A DNA stretch of 64,000 nt from Pseudomonas sp. CFBP 13711 (GCF_014842265.1 NZ_JACYVI010000009.1:227620-291619), one strand, 5' to 3'; positions 53,536-62,739 are shown, numbered from the stretch's first letter. The notes: generated from the letters alone by a model not told the origin. Numbers and translations are program-made.

Positions 53536-54018
53536 TGTGAGAGTGAGCTTGCTCACGAAAACGTTTGTGCCTTCGACACATCTTCATCGCCTGACACTCA
53601 GCATTCGCGAGCAAGCTCGCTCCCACAGTTAATTTTTCAGCAGGTCCATCTCTGGCATTGTCCTGGCGATGGGAGGCGTGAGACTGTCCTGCTGTGGTTG
53701 TACACCGCAATCAGCTGACGAACGCGAACCCTGTGGGAGTGAGCTTGCTCACGAAGACGTTCGTGCCTTCGACACATCTTCATCGCCTGACACTCAGCAT
53801 TCGCGAGCAAGCTCGCTCCCACAGTTAATTTTTCAGCAGGTCCATCTCTGGCATTGTCCGGGCGATGGGGGGCGTGAGACTGTCCTGCTGTGGTTGTACA
53901 CCGCAATCAGCTGACAAACGCGAACCCTGTGGGAGTGAGCTTGCTCACGAAGAGGTCTGCCCATTTAACGTATCTTCATCGCCTGTAACCCGGCATTCGC
54001 GAGCAAGCTCGCTCCCAC
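53536..54018. repeat. 196-bp tandem repeat (2.5 copies) carrying REP doublets, upstream of btuB
   Basis: Units begin at 53536, 53732 and 53928, exactly 196 bp apart. Each starts with a TGTGGGAGTGAGCTTGCTCACG element, with the inverted GCGAGCAAGCTCGCTCCCAC ~85 bp later. The first two copies also contain a ~105-bp unique tail ending CGCGAACCC. The third copy stops after its inverted REP and has diverged in the middle. Amplification by recombination or slippage is likely. No gene is present. Confidence 0.92.
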
Positions 54019-54056
54019 TGGGGCCAGGGGTGTCAGACAGCCTACTTGTATAGAAC

Positions 54057-55940
54057 ATGACCCTTTCCCGCCTCGCGCTCGCCTTCTCCCTCATCCCCGC
54101 CACCCAAGCCTTCGCCGATCAGCCTGATCGCGAAAGCGCCTTGAAGCTGGACAGCGTGGTGATCAGCGCCAATCGCCAAGTCGAGCAGCGTGATGCCAGC
54201 ACTGCGGCGAGCACCGTATTCACCCGTGCCGACATCGAGCGGCTGCAACCCAGCAGCGTCACTGACCTGCTGAGTCGCGTGCCCGGCGTGCAAGTGGCGC
54301 CCAGCGGCGGCCGGGGCAGTTTGCCGGGGATTTTCATTCGCGGGACCAAAGCTGCGCAGAGCCTGGTGCTGGTCGATGGGCAGCGCATTGCCAATGCGAC
54401 GTCGGCGGACAGTAACCTGCAATACCTCAACGTCGAGCAGATCGAGCGAGTGGAAGTGCTGCGCGGATCACGCTCGGTCATCTACGGCGCAGACGCCATT
54501 GGCGGGGTGATTCAGATCTTCACTCGACGGGGCGCCGAGCAAGGCCTCCAGGCCCGCCTGCATACGAGTTTCGGCAATCGAGGCACGCAGCAGCAGAGCC
54601 TCGGCGTGTCGGGCGGTGATCAGCAAACGCATTTCAACCTCAGCACCAGCCTGGATGAAACGGCAGGCATCGACCGCACCGGCCCGTCCTTCTCCAGCGA
54701 TGACGATCACGACGCCTACCGCAATAAATCCCTGAGCCTGAACCTCAGCCACTGGCTCAGCGACGACGTGGAAATGGGCCTCAACGCTCTGGATAATCGG
54801 GGCAAGACCGAGTTCGACAACCCGTTCGGTCTGTTCGACCCGGTCACGTTCAACACGGTGGGTCAGCAGCAATACAGCAAGTTTGACCTGAGCAGCCTCG
54901 GCACCTACGTCGACGCCCGCATCAACCAGACCTGGAAAACCCGTCTGGAGCTGGGCCACAGCGAGAATCGCGAAAAGACGCTGGATAAGCTGAGCAACGA
55001 TCACTACGAGTTCAACACCTACCGCGACTCGTTCAATTGGCAGAACGACCTGACCCTGGACGAGCGCAACAGCCTGATGCTGGGAGCCGACTGGTACGAA
55101 GACCGCGTCAACAGCAGCACGCCGTTCGACGAGGACAGCCGCTGGAACCGCGCGGCGTTCATCCAGCATCGTTTCAAAGGCGAGCACTTCTCGACCGAGC
55201 TCGGCCTGCGCCATGATCAGAACGAGCAGTTCGGCAGCCAGAACACCTGGAGCGGCACCCTCACCGTTCCGCTCAATGACGCCAACGACGTGCTGCTGTC
55301 CTACAGCGAAGGCTTCCGCGCGCCGACGTTCAACGACCTGTATTACCCGGACTTCAGCAACCCGAATCTCAAACCCGAGCACTCCAAAAGCTACGAGCTG
55401 CAATGGCGCAGTCGCCTGAGCGAAACCGCCCGCCTTGAGGCCTCGCTGTATCGCACTGATCTGCAGGACGCGATTGCCCTCGACAGCGACTTTCGCCCCC
55501 AAAACATCGGCTCGGCACGGATCAAGGGTGTCGAAGCGTCCCTTGAGCAGCAATTGTTCGGCTGGACCGGCAAGCTCGGCGCGTCGGTCATCGACCCGCG
55601 TGACCGTGACACTGGGCACACGCTCAACCGTCGCGCTCGCCGCACCCTGAACCTCGATCTTGATCGGCAGTTCGATCGCCTCGGTGTCGGCGCCAGTTGG
55701 CAGGCCGTCAGCGACAGCTACAACGACGAGGCCAACACCCAGCACATCGGCGGCTATTCGTTGTTTGGATTGCGCAGCAGCTGGAAAGCCAGCGACGAAG
55801 TGAAGCTTGAGTTCAAACTGGATAACGCCCTGGACAAACGCTACAGCCGCACGCTGTACAGTTTTGATGGCAGCAACTACGGCTATCGCGAAGAGGCTCG
55901 AACGTGGATGTTTGGCGTGACCTGGACGCCTGAGCTGTAG
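54057..55940 (+). CDS. btuB: TonB-dependent vitamin B12 receptor BtuB
   Basis: Outer-membrane cobalamin transporter. The 627-residue protein has a signal peptide (cleavage after AFA), a TonB box region (DSVVISA), a plug domain (VPGVQVAPSGGRG, IFIRGT, VEVLRGSRSVIYGADAIGGVI) and a 22-strand barrel ending in the aromatic-rich TWMFGVTWTPEL. The start is only ~40 bases after the last REP element, so the promoter must lie within or before the repeat array. No cobalamin riboswitch is evident upstream. Confidence 0.93.
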   Translation: MTLSRLALAFSLIPATQAFADQPDRESALKLDSVVISANRQVEQRDASTAASTVFTRADIERLQPSSVTDLLSRVPGVQVAPSGGRGSLPGIFIRGTKAAQSLVLVDGQRIANATSADSNLQYLNVEQIERVEVLRGSRSVIYGADAIGGVIQIFTRRGAEQGLQARLHTSFGNRGTQQQSLGVSGGDQQTHFNLSTSLDETAGIDRTGPSFSSDDDHDAYRNKSLSLNLSHWLSDDVEMGLNALDNRGKTEFDNPFGLFDPVTFNTVGQQQYSKFDLSSLGTYVDARINQTWKTRLELGHSENREKTLDKLSNDHYEFNTYRDSFNWQNDLTLDERNSLMLGADWYEDRVNSSTPFDEDSRWNRAAFIQHRFKGEHFSTELGLRHDQNEQFGSQNTWSGTLTVPLNDANDVLLSYSEGFRAPTFNDLYYPDFSNPNLKPEHSKSYELQWRSRLSETARLEASLYRTDLQDAIALDSDFRPQNIGSARIKGVEASLEQQLFGWTGKLGASVIDPRDRDTGHTLNRRARRTLNLDLDRQFDRLGVGASWQAVSDSYNDEANTQHIGGYSLFGLRSSWKASDEVKLEFKLDNALDKRYSRTLYSFDGSNYGYREEARTWMFGVTWTPEL

Positions 55941-55957
55941 ATTTGCAGCCCGACTGT

Positions 55958-56755
55958 TCAGCGTTCCGGCGCTATTACGCTGCACACCTTCGCCACCGCT
56001 TCCACCATCTGCCCGCTTGCTCGTTCGAAGCCTTTATCGGGCACGGCAAAAAGGCGACCGGCTTTTACGGCCTTCAACTGCGACCAGCTTTTCCATGCCG
56101 GCAACAATGCAGCGTCGCTGGCGAGAATCACGTCCGGATCTCGCTGCAGCACTGACTCGATACTCACCTGCGGCGCCGGCAGGGTCAGGTCTTCAAACAC
56201 GTTGCGTGCGCCGCAGACGGTCAGTGCATCGCTGATGATCTGGCCGCCGCCTACGGTGTAAAGCGGCTGATCCCACACTTGGTAAAAGACTCTCAGCGAG
56301 ACATCGCGGCGATAACGCTCACGCAATCCGGCCAATCGCTGACGGAAATCCCCCGCTACTTGTCGTCCACGATCGGCGAGGCCAAGGCGTTCGCCCATCT
56401 GCTCGATCTGATCAGCCAGTTCTTTCAGCGTGTGAGGCTCGGCGGTGTAGGTAGGAATATTCAGGCGCCTCAGTTGGTCGCGCTGGGTTGCACTGACGCT
56501 GCCGGGCCATAGCAGCAAAAGATCGGGCTGCAAACTGAGCAGGCGCTCGATGTCGAGCTGCCCGTAGCGACCCACCGAAGGCAGGCGTGCCACCTTTGTC
56601 GGACGTGGACCGCCGTCGACCACACCGACCAGCAGATCGGCGGCATCCAGTTCGATAACAATTTCAGTAAGAGAGGGTGCGAGGCTAACGACCCGCTGCG
56701 CAGCGCCGGCCTGAAAAGCAACCAGCAACAGGAGAAAGGCAACCCAGCGGCGCAT
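55958..56755 (-). CDS. btuF: Periplasmic cobalamin-binding protein BtuF
   Basis: A ~265-residue class III solute-binding protein with a signal peptide (MRRWVAFLLLLVAFQAGAA) and the family patterns RVVSLAPSLTEIVIELDAADLLVGV and VSIESVLQRDPDVILAS. It converges with btuB 17 bases away, and the two are presumably used together in B12 uptake; the ABC permease and ATPase are not in the window. ATG 56755 is preferred over a TTG at 56797. Confidence 0.88.
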   Translation of the reverse strand: MRRWVAFLLLLVAFQAGAAQRVVSLAPSLTEIVIELDAADLLVGVVDGGPRPTKVARLPSVGRYGQLDIERLLSLQPDLLLLWPGSVSATQRDQLRRLNIPTYTAEPHTLKELADQIEQMGERLGLADRGRQVAGDFRQRLAGLRERYRRDVSLRVFYQVWDQPLYTVGGGQIISDALTVCGARNVFEDLTLPAPQVSIESVLQRDPDVILASDAALLPAWKSWSQLKAVKAGRLFAVPDKGFERASGQMVEAVAKVCSVIAPER

Positions 56756-56801
56756 CAAGCGCGTCCAGCCTGCGCCAGACGACGGCGCAGACTGCAAAGC
56801 A

Positions 56802-57419
56802 TCACGCCGGATCGACTTCGCTCTGATGCTCGTTACCCATCATGTGACCCAGCTTGCCGGCCTTGGTCGCCAGATAGAGCTTATTGTGCGGATTGTGGCC
56901 GGTGTGCAGCGGCACACGCTCGGCGACAGTGATGCCCATGTCTGTCAGCGCTTTGACTTTGCGGGGGTTATTGGTCATCAAACGCAGGGACTGGATGCCC
57001 AGATGCTCCAGCATCGGCAGGCAAATGCCGTAATCACGCTGGTCAGCGGCGAAGCCCAGACGCTCGTTCGCTTCAACGGTGTCGGCACCGCCGTCCTGCA
57101 ATTCATACGCGCGGATCTTATTCATCAAGCCTATGCCGCGGCCTTCCTGGCGCAGGTACAACAGCACGCCGCGGCCTTCGGCGGCGATGGCGCGCAACGC
57201 CGCCTCAAGCTGGGAACCGCAGTCGCATCGCTGACTGAACAGCGCATCACCGGTCAGGCATTCGGAATGCACACGGCCGAGTACCGGGGCCCCGTCTGAC
57301 ACATCGCCGAGGGTCAGCACGACATGCTCGCGACCGTTTTCCTGCTCGAGAAAGCCGTTCATCTTGAAAGTGGCAAAAGGGGTAGGCAGCTTGGAAGCCG
57401 CGACAAATACGACGGGCAC
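56802..57419 (-). CDS. ribA: GTP cyclohydrolase II
   Basis: Opens GTP to the first pyrimidine intermediate of riboflavin synthesis. The 205-residue protein has the zinc cysteines of the motif HSECLTGDALFSQRCDCG and the catalytic region RQEGRGIGLMNK. The start is a GTG at 57419 with AGGAG seven bases upstream; a longer frame upstream is not conserved. This stand-alone copy explains how the cell tolerates the degenerate cyclohydrolase half of the RibBA protein at 60959-62050. Confidence 0.96.
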   Translation of the reverse strand: MPVVFVAASKLPTPFATFKMNGFLEQENGREHVVLTLGDVSDGAPVLGRVHSECLTGDALFSQRCDCGSQLEAALRAIAAEGRGVLLYLRQEGRGIGLMNKIRAYELQDGGADTVEANERLGFAADQRDYGICLPMLEHLGIQSLRLMTNNPRKVKALTDMGITVAERVPLHTGHNPHNKLYLATKAGKLGHMMGNEHQSEVDPA

Positions 57420-57525
57420 CGGGTGCTCCTGATCAGTATGAGGGTTGGAAATTCGCAACATTGTAACAGCAGGTTCCGGCAGACGCTTAGGCTGAATTGT
57501 CGGCCAATCAGATCAACAAGTTTGA

Positions 57526-58317
57526 TCAGTGGGCAGCGTCATTGCCGGATTGACGACCGTCTGTATCGAACGGATACGCATGCTTCCAGCGTGCAAAGAT
57601 CGGCCGCAGCTTGCCGCTGTGCACAAGTTCGCCCATCCGTACGTCAAACAGATCCCGCAGCGCGTGCCCTCGCGGGGTATCAGCAAAGCTGAGGTACAAA
57701 GGAATGGAGGTGAGATAGGTCAGCCGATAACGCTGAGGATCGTCGCTTTGGGCGAGGACGAAGTCCATTTCCGGTTTGGCATCGATATACAGATCCGCGC
57801 GCCCGTATTCGAGCATCGGCAGAATGTGATCGCGCCGGGCGACCTCGTTGAAGTGCGTCACGTTGGGCAGATAGTGCTGATACTCGTAGCCACGCACCCA
57901 GGCCAAACGGTATTTGCCCAGCGTCTGCAGAGTAGGAAGCGGTTTGGAGGCCAGACCCAGCGTGTAAATCTCGTCGGTGTCGTAGTTCCACTTCGAGTAG
58001 AGCGTGCCCTCGACCTCATCCTTGTAGGCGGCAATCCACGCGTCGGCCTCGCCCCGCTGCACCAGCCCGACCGCGCGGGTGTACGGCTCGATGCGCTGCT
58101 CAACCCTGACGCCGGCCGGCTCGAAGATCTCCCGCATCAAATCCCAACCCAGCCCCGTGCCGTCGGTTTCGGTGTAACCAATCCAGTGCTCGCTGACCAG
58201 CTGGATGTCATTAGGCTTGTCAGACATCGGCGCAGGAGTTGCCCCATCGGCAGTCGCCCAGACACTTGTCATCAGCAACCACACAGCGAGCAGCCATCCC
58301 ACCCCTGAACGCCTCAT
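57526..58317 (-). CDS. Periplasmic amino-acid-type substrate-binding protein (SBP_bac_3 fold)
   Basis: A 263-residue secreted protein with a signal peptide (MRRSGVGWLLAVWLLMTS) and a solute-binding domain: TDGTGLGWDLMREIFEPAGVRVE, RAVGLVQRGEADAWIA, RADLYIDAKPEMDFVL and a C-terminal LRDLFDVRMGELVHSGKLRPIFARW. No transporter partners adjoin. It could bind an amino acid or be a sensor component; the ligand is unknown. Confidence 0.85.
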   Translation of the reverse strand: MRRSGVGWLLAVWLLMTSVWATADGATPAPMSDKPNDIQLVSEHWIGYTETDGTGLGWDLMREIFEPAGVRVEQRIEPYTRAVGLVQRGEADAWIAAYKDEVEGTLYSKWNYDTDEIYTLGLASKPLPTLQTLGKYRLAWVRGYEYQHYLPNVTHFNEVARRDHILPMLEYGRADLYIDAKPEMDFVLAQSDDPQRYRLTYLTSIPLYLSFADTPRGHALRDLFDVRMGELVHSGKLRPIFARWKHAYPFDTDGRQSGNDAAH

Positions 58318-58328
58318 GAGCGTAGCCC

Positions 58329-58838
58329 CTACATCACGGCCCACAGCCAGACCAGCCCTTGCATCGCCAGCCATGCGAACACACCGGCCAGGACATCATC
58401 CAGCATGATGCCGACGCCGCCGTGCACGTGCTTGTCGATCCAGTGAATGGGCCAAGGCTTGAGGATGTCGAAAAAGCGGAACACCAGAAAACCCACCAGC
58501 AGCCAAGGCCAGCCTTCAGGTACCAGCCACAAAGTGATCCACATCCCGACCATCTCGTCCCAGACGATGCCTTCATGGTCGTGAACGCGCAGGTCGTCCG
58601 CCACTTTGCCGCACAGCCAGAAGCCGAACAGTATCGTCAGGCCGAGCACCAGCCAGTAGCCCCAGTCCGGCAGCATCTGCCACAGGGGAATAAACGGCAC
58701 TGCGACCATTGAGCCCCATGTGCCGGGCGCTTTGGGCAATGTGCCGGAGCCGAAGCCGAAGGCCAGGAAATGCCACGGATTGGTCCAAACGGACGGAGGA
58801 ACGTTCTCCGCCGGGACCTGATTAGGATGATCTGTCAC
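58329..58838 (-). CDS. pgpA: Phosphatidylglycerophosphatase A
   Basis: A 169-residue membrane phosphatase converting PGP to phosphatidylglycerol. It has the PgpA signature GFGSGTLPKAPGTWGS near residue 30, HDHEGIVWDEMVGMW and FRFFDILKPWPI. The GTG start overlaps the thiL stop by 4 bases, so it is coupled to thiL. Confidence 0.95.
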   Translation of the reverse strand: MTDHPNQVPAENVPPSVWTNPWHFLAFGFGSGTLPKAPGTWGSMVAVPFIPLWQMLPDWGYWLVLGLTILFGFWLCGKVADDLRVHDHEGIVWDEMVGMWITLWLVPEGWPWLLVGFLVFRFFDILKPWPIHWIDKHVHGGVGIMLDDVLAGVFAWLAMQGLVWLWAVM

Positions 58839-59800
58839 CGTGTCTCCTGAAAATGTTGATAGCCCCGAATCAACGGGGTGACGTCCTGCCCAAGTGCGTC
58901 GATCAGCGCCACGCCGTGGCCTTCGACCACCCGACCCAGAACGAAAACAGGCAAGCCGGCGGCCTGCAGTTCAGCCAGCCATGATGGCGGCAACGTGAAA
59001 GCCAGTCTGTAGTCATCGCCCCCACTGAGCGCCGCATTCAACGCCGCATCAGGCCCGAAAAAACTCAGCAGCGCGTCAGACATCGGCACTTTTTCGCGCT
59101 CAACGAGCAAGCGCACGCCCGAGGCGGTGGCGATATGTCCGCAGTCGGCGAGCAGTCCGTCAGAGATGTCCAGCGCCGCGCTGGCCTTGCCGCGCAACGC
59201 GATGCCCAGCTCGAACTGCGGCTGCGGCGACCAGTAACGCGCCAGCAAGGCCTGAGTGGTAGACGCCTCGGTGCTGCGCTGGTTCAACACCAACGGCAGC
59301 GCTCCGGCCGCGTCGCCCAGCGGACCGCCCACGCACAACAAATCGCCGGGCCGTGCGCCGCTTCTGGTCAGGGCCTGCCCGTTGGGGACCGTGCCGAAAA
59401 CGGTGACCGTCAGGCTGAACGGCCCGCGCGTGGTGTCGCCACCGATCAGGCGCAGGCCGCAGCCTTGGGCCATGGTGTTCAAACCACGGGCGAACGCTTC
59501 CAGCCAGTCGGCGGAAACCTGCGGCAGGGTCAGAGCAAGGGTAAAAGCGAGAGGACTGGCGCCCATGGCAGCCAGGTCGCTGGCCGACACGCCGAGAGCG
59601 CGCTGGCCGAGCAGAAAAGGATCGCAGACGTCGGGGAAATGCACCCCGGCGACCAGCGTGTCAGTGGAGACGGCGAGTTGCTCGCCAGCGGCCACCGACA
59701 ACAGGGCGCAGTCGTCGCCGATCCCCAAGGCAACGCCTTCGCCGGGCCGCGCGCAGGGCGCGGCGGCAAAGTAATTGCGGATCAGCTCGAACTCGCCCAT
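58835..59800 (-). CDS. thiL: Thiamine-monophosphate kinase ThiL
   Basis: Makes thiamine diphosphate from thiamine phosphate. The 321-residue protein has GIGDDCALLSV, TDTLVAGVHFP, NTMAQGCGLRLIGGDTTRGP and LDISDGLLADCGH, all in family order. It lies between nusB and pgpA, the usual pseudomonad order. Confidence 0.96.
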   Translation of the reverse strand: MGEFELIRNYFAAAPCARPGEGVALGIGDDCALLSVAAGEQLAVSTDTLVAGVHFPDVCDPFLLGQRALGVSASDLAAMGASPLAFTLALTLPQVSADWLEAFARGLNTMAQGCGLRLIGGDTTRGPFSLTVTVFGTVPNGQALTRSGARPGDLLCVGGPLGDAAGALPLVLNQRSTEASTTQALLARYWSPQPQFELGIALRGKASAALDISDGLLADCGHIATASGVRLLVEREKVPMSDALLSFFGPDAALNAALSGGDDYRLAFTLPPSWLAELQAAGLPVFVLGRVVEGHGVALIDALGQDVTPLIRGYQHFQETR

Positions 59801-59837
59801 GGCGGAGACGCTCAGGTTCTGGAGAAACCCAGAAGCC

Positions 59838-60338
59838 TCAGCGCTTGTGCGCCTTCACTTCGACTTCGCGCAGACGCGGAGCCAGCTTGTCGAGCACGCC
59901 GTTGACGAACTTGTGGCCGTCGGTCGAACCGTAGACTTTCGCCAGCTCGATACCTTCGTTGATGACCACGCGGTACGGCACGTCGACGCGCTCCAGCAGC
60001 TCCCAGGTCGACAGACGCAGAACCGCCAGCTCAACCGGGTCCAGCTCGTCGATGGTCAGGTCCAGACATGGCGCCAGCGCTGCGTCGATCTTGTCCTGAT
60101 TGCCCGGAACACCGTGGAGGATGTCGTGGAAGTAAGCGGCATCGACGGAGGTGAAGTCATTGTCGACGCGAAATTGTGCTTCGATTTCGTTCAGCGACTG
60201 GCCAGCCATGTGGCGCTGGTAAAGGGCCTGCATCGCCATCTGGCGAGCGGCACGACGCTTTTCGCTTTTCGATGGCTTGCCAGCGTCTGCCGCACGTGGA
60301 TCACGCGGGTTGAACTGATCGCTTTCGTCGTTAATCAC
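59838..60338 (-). CDS. nusB: Transcription antitermination factor NusB
   Basis: A 166-residue all-helical protein that binds BoxA with NusE in rRNA antitermination. It has RRAARQMAMQALYQRHMAG, AVLRLSTWELLERVDVPYRVVINEGIELAK and the C-terminal FVNGVLDKLAPRLR. The GTG start overlaps the ribH stop by 4 bases, a coupled pair. Confidence 0.96.
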   Translation of the reverse strand: MINDESDQFNPRDPRAADAGKPSKSEKRRAARQMAMQALYQRHMAGQSLNEIEAQFRVDNDFTSVDAAYFHDILHGVPGNQDKIDAALAPCLDLTIDELDPVELAVLRLSTWELLERVDVPYRVVINEGIELAKVYGSTDGHKFVNGVLDKLAPRLREVEVKAHKR

Positions 60339-60811
60339 TTGGCCTCCAACTGCGCCAACAGGCTGACCATCTCGATGGCGGACAAGGCAGCTTCAGCGCC
60401 TTTGTTGCCGGCCTTGGTGCCGGAACGCTCGATCGCCTGCTCGATGGAATCGACAGTCAGGACGCCGAACGCGACCGGTACGCCGAACTCCATGGACACC
60501 TGGGACAGGCCCTTGGTGCATTCGCCAGCGACGTATTCGAAGTGCGGGGTGCCGCCACGAATGACGGCGCCGAGGGCGATGATGGCGGCGAATTCGCTGC
60601 GTTGAGCGACCTTCTGCACGACCAGCGGGATTTCGAACGCGCCCGGTGCGCGGATGATGGTGATGTCGCTTTCGCTCACGCCATGGCGAACCAGGGCATC
60701 AACGGCACCGCTCACCAGGCTTTCGACGACGAAGCTGTTGAAGCGGCCAACCACCAGGGCATAGCGACCTTGGGGGGCGATGAAGGTACCTTCGATGGTC
60801 TTCAGGGTCAT
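60335..60811 (-). CDS. ribH: 6,7-dimethyl-8-ribityllumazine synthase
   Basis: Condenses the pyrimidine intermediate with dihydroxybutanone phosphate. The 158-residue protein has RYALVVGRFNSFVVESLV, IRAPGAFEIPLV, GAVIRGGTPHFEYVA and the C-terminal ERSGTKAGNKGAEAALSAIEM. Translation is coupled to nusB. Confidence 0.97.
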   Translation of the reverse strand: MTLKTIEGTFIAPQGRYALVVGRFNSFVVESLVSGAVDALVRHGVSESDITIIRAPGAFEIPLVVQKVAQRSEFAAIIALGAVIRGGTPHFEYVAGECTKGLSQVSMEFGVPVAFGVLTVDSIEQAIERSGTKAGNKGAEAALSAIEMVSLLAQLEAK

Positions 60812-60846
60812 TCGGCTGAGTCTCGTGTTCTCGTATTAAAGAGCAT

Positions 60847-60873
60847 GAAAGCGCGCATCGGGCGCGCGCTTTC
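60847..60873 (-). other. Strong hairpin between the ribBA and ribH genes
   Basis: GAAAGCGCGC and GCGCGCTTTC form a perfect 10-bp stem around a 7-base loop. It sits 36 bases upstream of the ribH start and 86 bases downstream of the ribBA stop. Only a weak T-rich tail follows on the minus strand, so it could be an attenuator, processing site or terminator. Confidence 0.55.
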
Positions 60874-60958
60874 AGGGATTTTAGGCCACGAATGGGCGAC
60901 TGCAGGGACCAGAACCACCCACGGCTGAACGCTGTCGGGGCCTGTCACCTGCCGGTCT

Positions 60959-62050
60959 TTATTCGGAGGGCACGTATTCTACAACTTCCAGATCGAAACC
61001 GGATATCGCATTGAACTTCATTGGCGAACTCATCAGGCGCATTTTGCGCACGCCGAGGTCACGAAGGATCTGCGAACCGGCACCGACGGTGCTGTAAGTG
61101 GTCGGCGTCTTGATCGGTGTGCCGCCAGCGGTTTCACGCACATGGGCCAGAACCGTGTCGCCATCGAGCGGGTGACCGAGCAGCAGCACGACGCCGCTGC
61201 CGGCCTCGGCCACGGTCTTCATGGCAGCGCGCAGGCTCCAGCGGCCGGGCTGCTTGACCATCAGCAGGTCGCGCAGCGGGTCCATGTTATGCACGCGAAC
61301 CAGTGTGGCTTCTTCCGCGCAGATCTTGCCCAGCGTCAGCGCCAGGTGCACGTCACCTTCGACGGAATCGCGGTAGGTCACCAGATTGAAATGGCCCAGT
61401 TCGCTGTCGAGAGGCTGCTCGGCGATCCGCTGAACGGTACGTTCGTGGATCATCCGGTAATGAATCAGGTCGGCAATGGTACCGATCTTGATGTTGTGCT
61501 CGGCCGCGAAAGCTTCCAGTTCAGTACGACGGGACATGGTGCCGTCGTCGTTCATGACTTCGCAGATCACGCCGGTCGGCTCGAAACCGGCCATGCGCGC
61601 CAAGTCGCATGCCGCTTCGGTATGGCCTGCGCGGGACAGTGTGCCGCCGGCCTGGGCCATCAGCGGGAAGATGTGGCCCGGGCTGACGATGTCTTCGGCC
61701 TTTGCATCCTTGGCAGCAGCGGCCTGAACGGTGCGCGCGCGGTCGGCGGCGGAAATCCCGGTGGTCACACCCTCGGCGGCTTCAATGGACACGGTGAACT
61801 TGGTGCCGAAGCCCGAGCCATTGCGCGGCGCCATCAACGGCAGTTTCAGGGTTTCGCAGCGCTCGCGGGTCATCGGCATGCAGATCAGGCCACGGGCGTA
61901 ACGCGCCATAAAATTGATGTGCTCGGCCTTGACGCACTCGGAGGCCATGATCAGATCGCCTTCGTTCTCGCGGTCTTCGTCATCCATGAGGATGACCATC
62001 TTGCCTTGGCGAATGTCTTCAACCAGTTCTTCGATGCTGTTGAGCGCCAC
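60959..62050 (-). CDS. ribBA: 3,4-dihydroxy-2-butanone-4-phosphate synthase with degenerate GTP cyclohydrolase II-like domain
   Basis: A 363-residue protein. The N-terminal ~200 residues are an intact DHBP synthase (DDEDRENEGDLIMASE, RAGHTEAACDLARMAG, CEVMNDDGTMSR), making the four-carbon unit of riboflavin. The C-terminal ~160 residues are cyclohydrolase II-like, but the region aligned to the zinc site (HNMDPLRDLLMVKQPGRWSL) lacks all the zinc cysteines present in the separate RibA. Cyclohydrolase activity is therefore unlikely. GTG start at 62050. Confidence 0.94.
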   Translation of the reverse strand: MALNSIEELVEDIRQGKMVILMDDEDRENEGDLIMASECVKAEHINFMARYARGLICMPMTRERCETLKLPLMAPRNGSGFGTKFTVSIEAAEGVTTGISAADRARTVQAAAAKDAKAEDIVSPGHIFPLMAQAGGTLSRAGHTEAACDLARMAGFEPTGVICEVMNDDGTMSRRTELEAFAAEHNIKIGTIADLIHYRMIHERTVQRIAEQPLDSELGHFNLVTYRDSVEGDVHLALTLGKICAEEATLVRVHNMDPLRDLLMVKQPGRWSLRAAMKTVAEAGSGVVLLLGHPLDGDTVLAHVRETAGGTPIKTPTTYSTVGAGSQILRDLGVRKMRLMSSPMKFNAISGFDLEVVEYVPSE

Positions 62051-62067
62051 GCGGCACCCCCTTCGAT

Positions 62068-62739
62068 TCAGGATTTGAGGTAGCCGTTGGCGGCCAGAAA
62101 GCTTTCGCTGATGTTGCCGCCCTGGGCTGGGGTCGGATCGGCCGCTTTGTCACCGAGCAGCAAACGCTCGAGGTAACGCGCCAGCAGGTCGACTTCCAGG
62201 TTGATCTTACGGCCGGGGCGGTAGTCGCCCATGATGGTTTCGGCGAGCGTGTGCGGCACGATGGTCAGCTCGAACTCGGCGCCGTTGACGGCGTTCACGG
62301 TCAGGCTAGTGCCGTCGACAGTGATCGAGCCCTTGTGGGAGATGTACTTGGCCAGCTCGCGGGGGGCGCGCATGCGGAACTGGATCGCACGGGCGTTTTC
62401 TTCTCGGGACAGTACTTCGCCGACGCCGTCGACGTGGCCGCTGACCAGATGGCCGCCCAGGCGCGTGGTCGGGGTCAGGGCTTTTTCCAGATTGACCCGG
62501 CTGCCGGTTTTCAGATCGACGAACGCAGTGACGTTCAGGGTTTCGCGGCTGACGTCGGCCCAGAAGCCGTCGCCTGGCAATTCAACGGCTGTCAGACAGA
62601 CGCCGTTGACGGCGATGCTGTCGCCCAGTTTGACGTCGGAAAGGTCGAGCTTGCCGGTCTCTACGTAAACGCGGACGTCGCCGCCTTTCGGAGTGATGGC
62701 GCGGATGCTGCCGATGGATTCGATGATGCCGGTAAACAT
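62068..62739 (-). CDS. ribE: Riboflavin synthase, alpha chain
   Basis: Forms riboflavin from two lumazine molecules. The 223-residue protein begins MFTGIIESIGSI and has the duplicated lumazine-binding domains, each with its VxGVCLT- or TVDGTSLT-type motif (AVNGVCLTAVEL; ITVDGTSLTVNAV). It lies between ribD and ribBA. A longer frame upstream is not conserved. Confidence 0.96.
   Translation of the reverse strand: MFTGIIESIGSIRAITPKGGDVRVYVETGKLDLSDVKLGDSIAVNGVCLTAVELPGDGFWADVSRETLNVTAFVDLKTGSRVNLEKALTPTTRLGGHLVSGHVDGVGEVLSREENARAIQFRMRAPRELAKYISHKGSITVDGTSLTVNAVNGAEFELTIVPHTLAETIMGDYRPGRKINLEVDLLARYLERLLLGDKAADPTPAQGGNISESFLAANGYLKS

Noticed and set aside
53536..54018. Possible CRISPR array
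   Set aside because: The repeats are 196-bp units containing palindromic REP elements, not short repeats with unique spacers, and no cas genes are present.
53637..54053. Overlapping short frames on both strands in the btuB upstream array
   Set aside because: They are near-identical translations of the tandem repeat, not genes.
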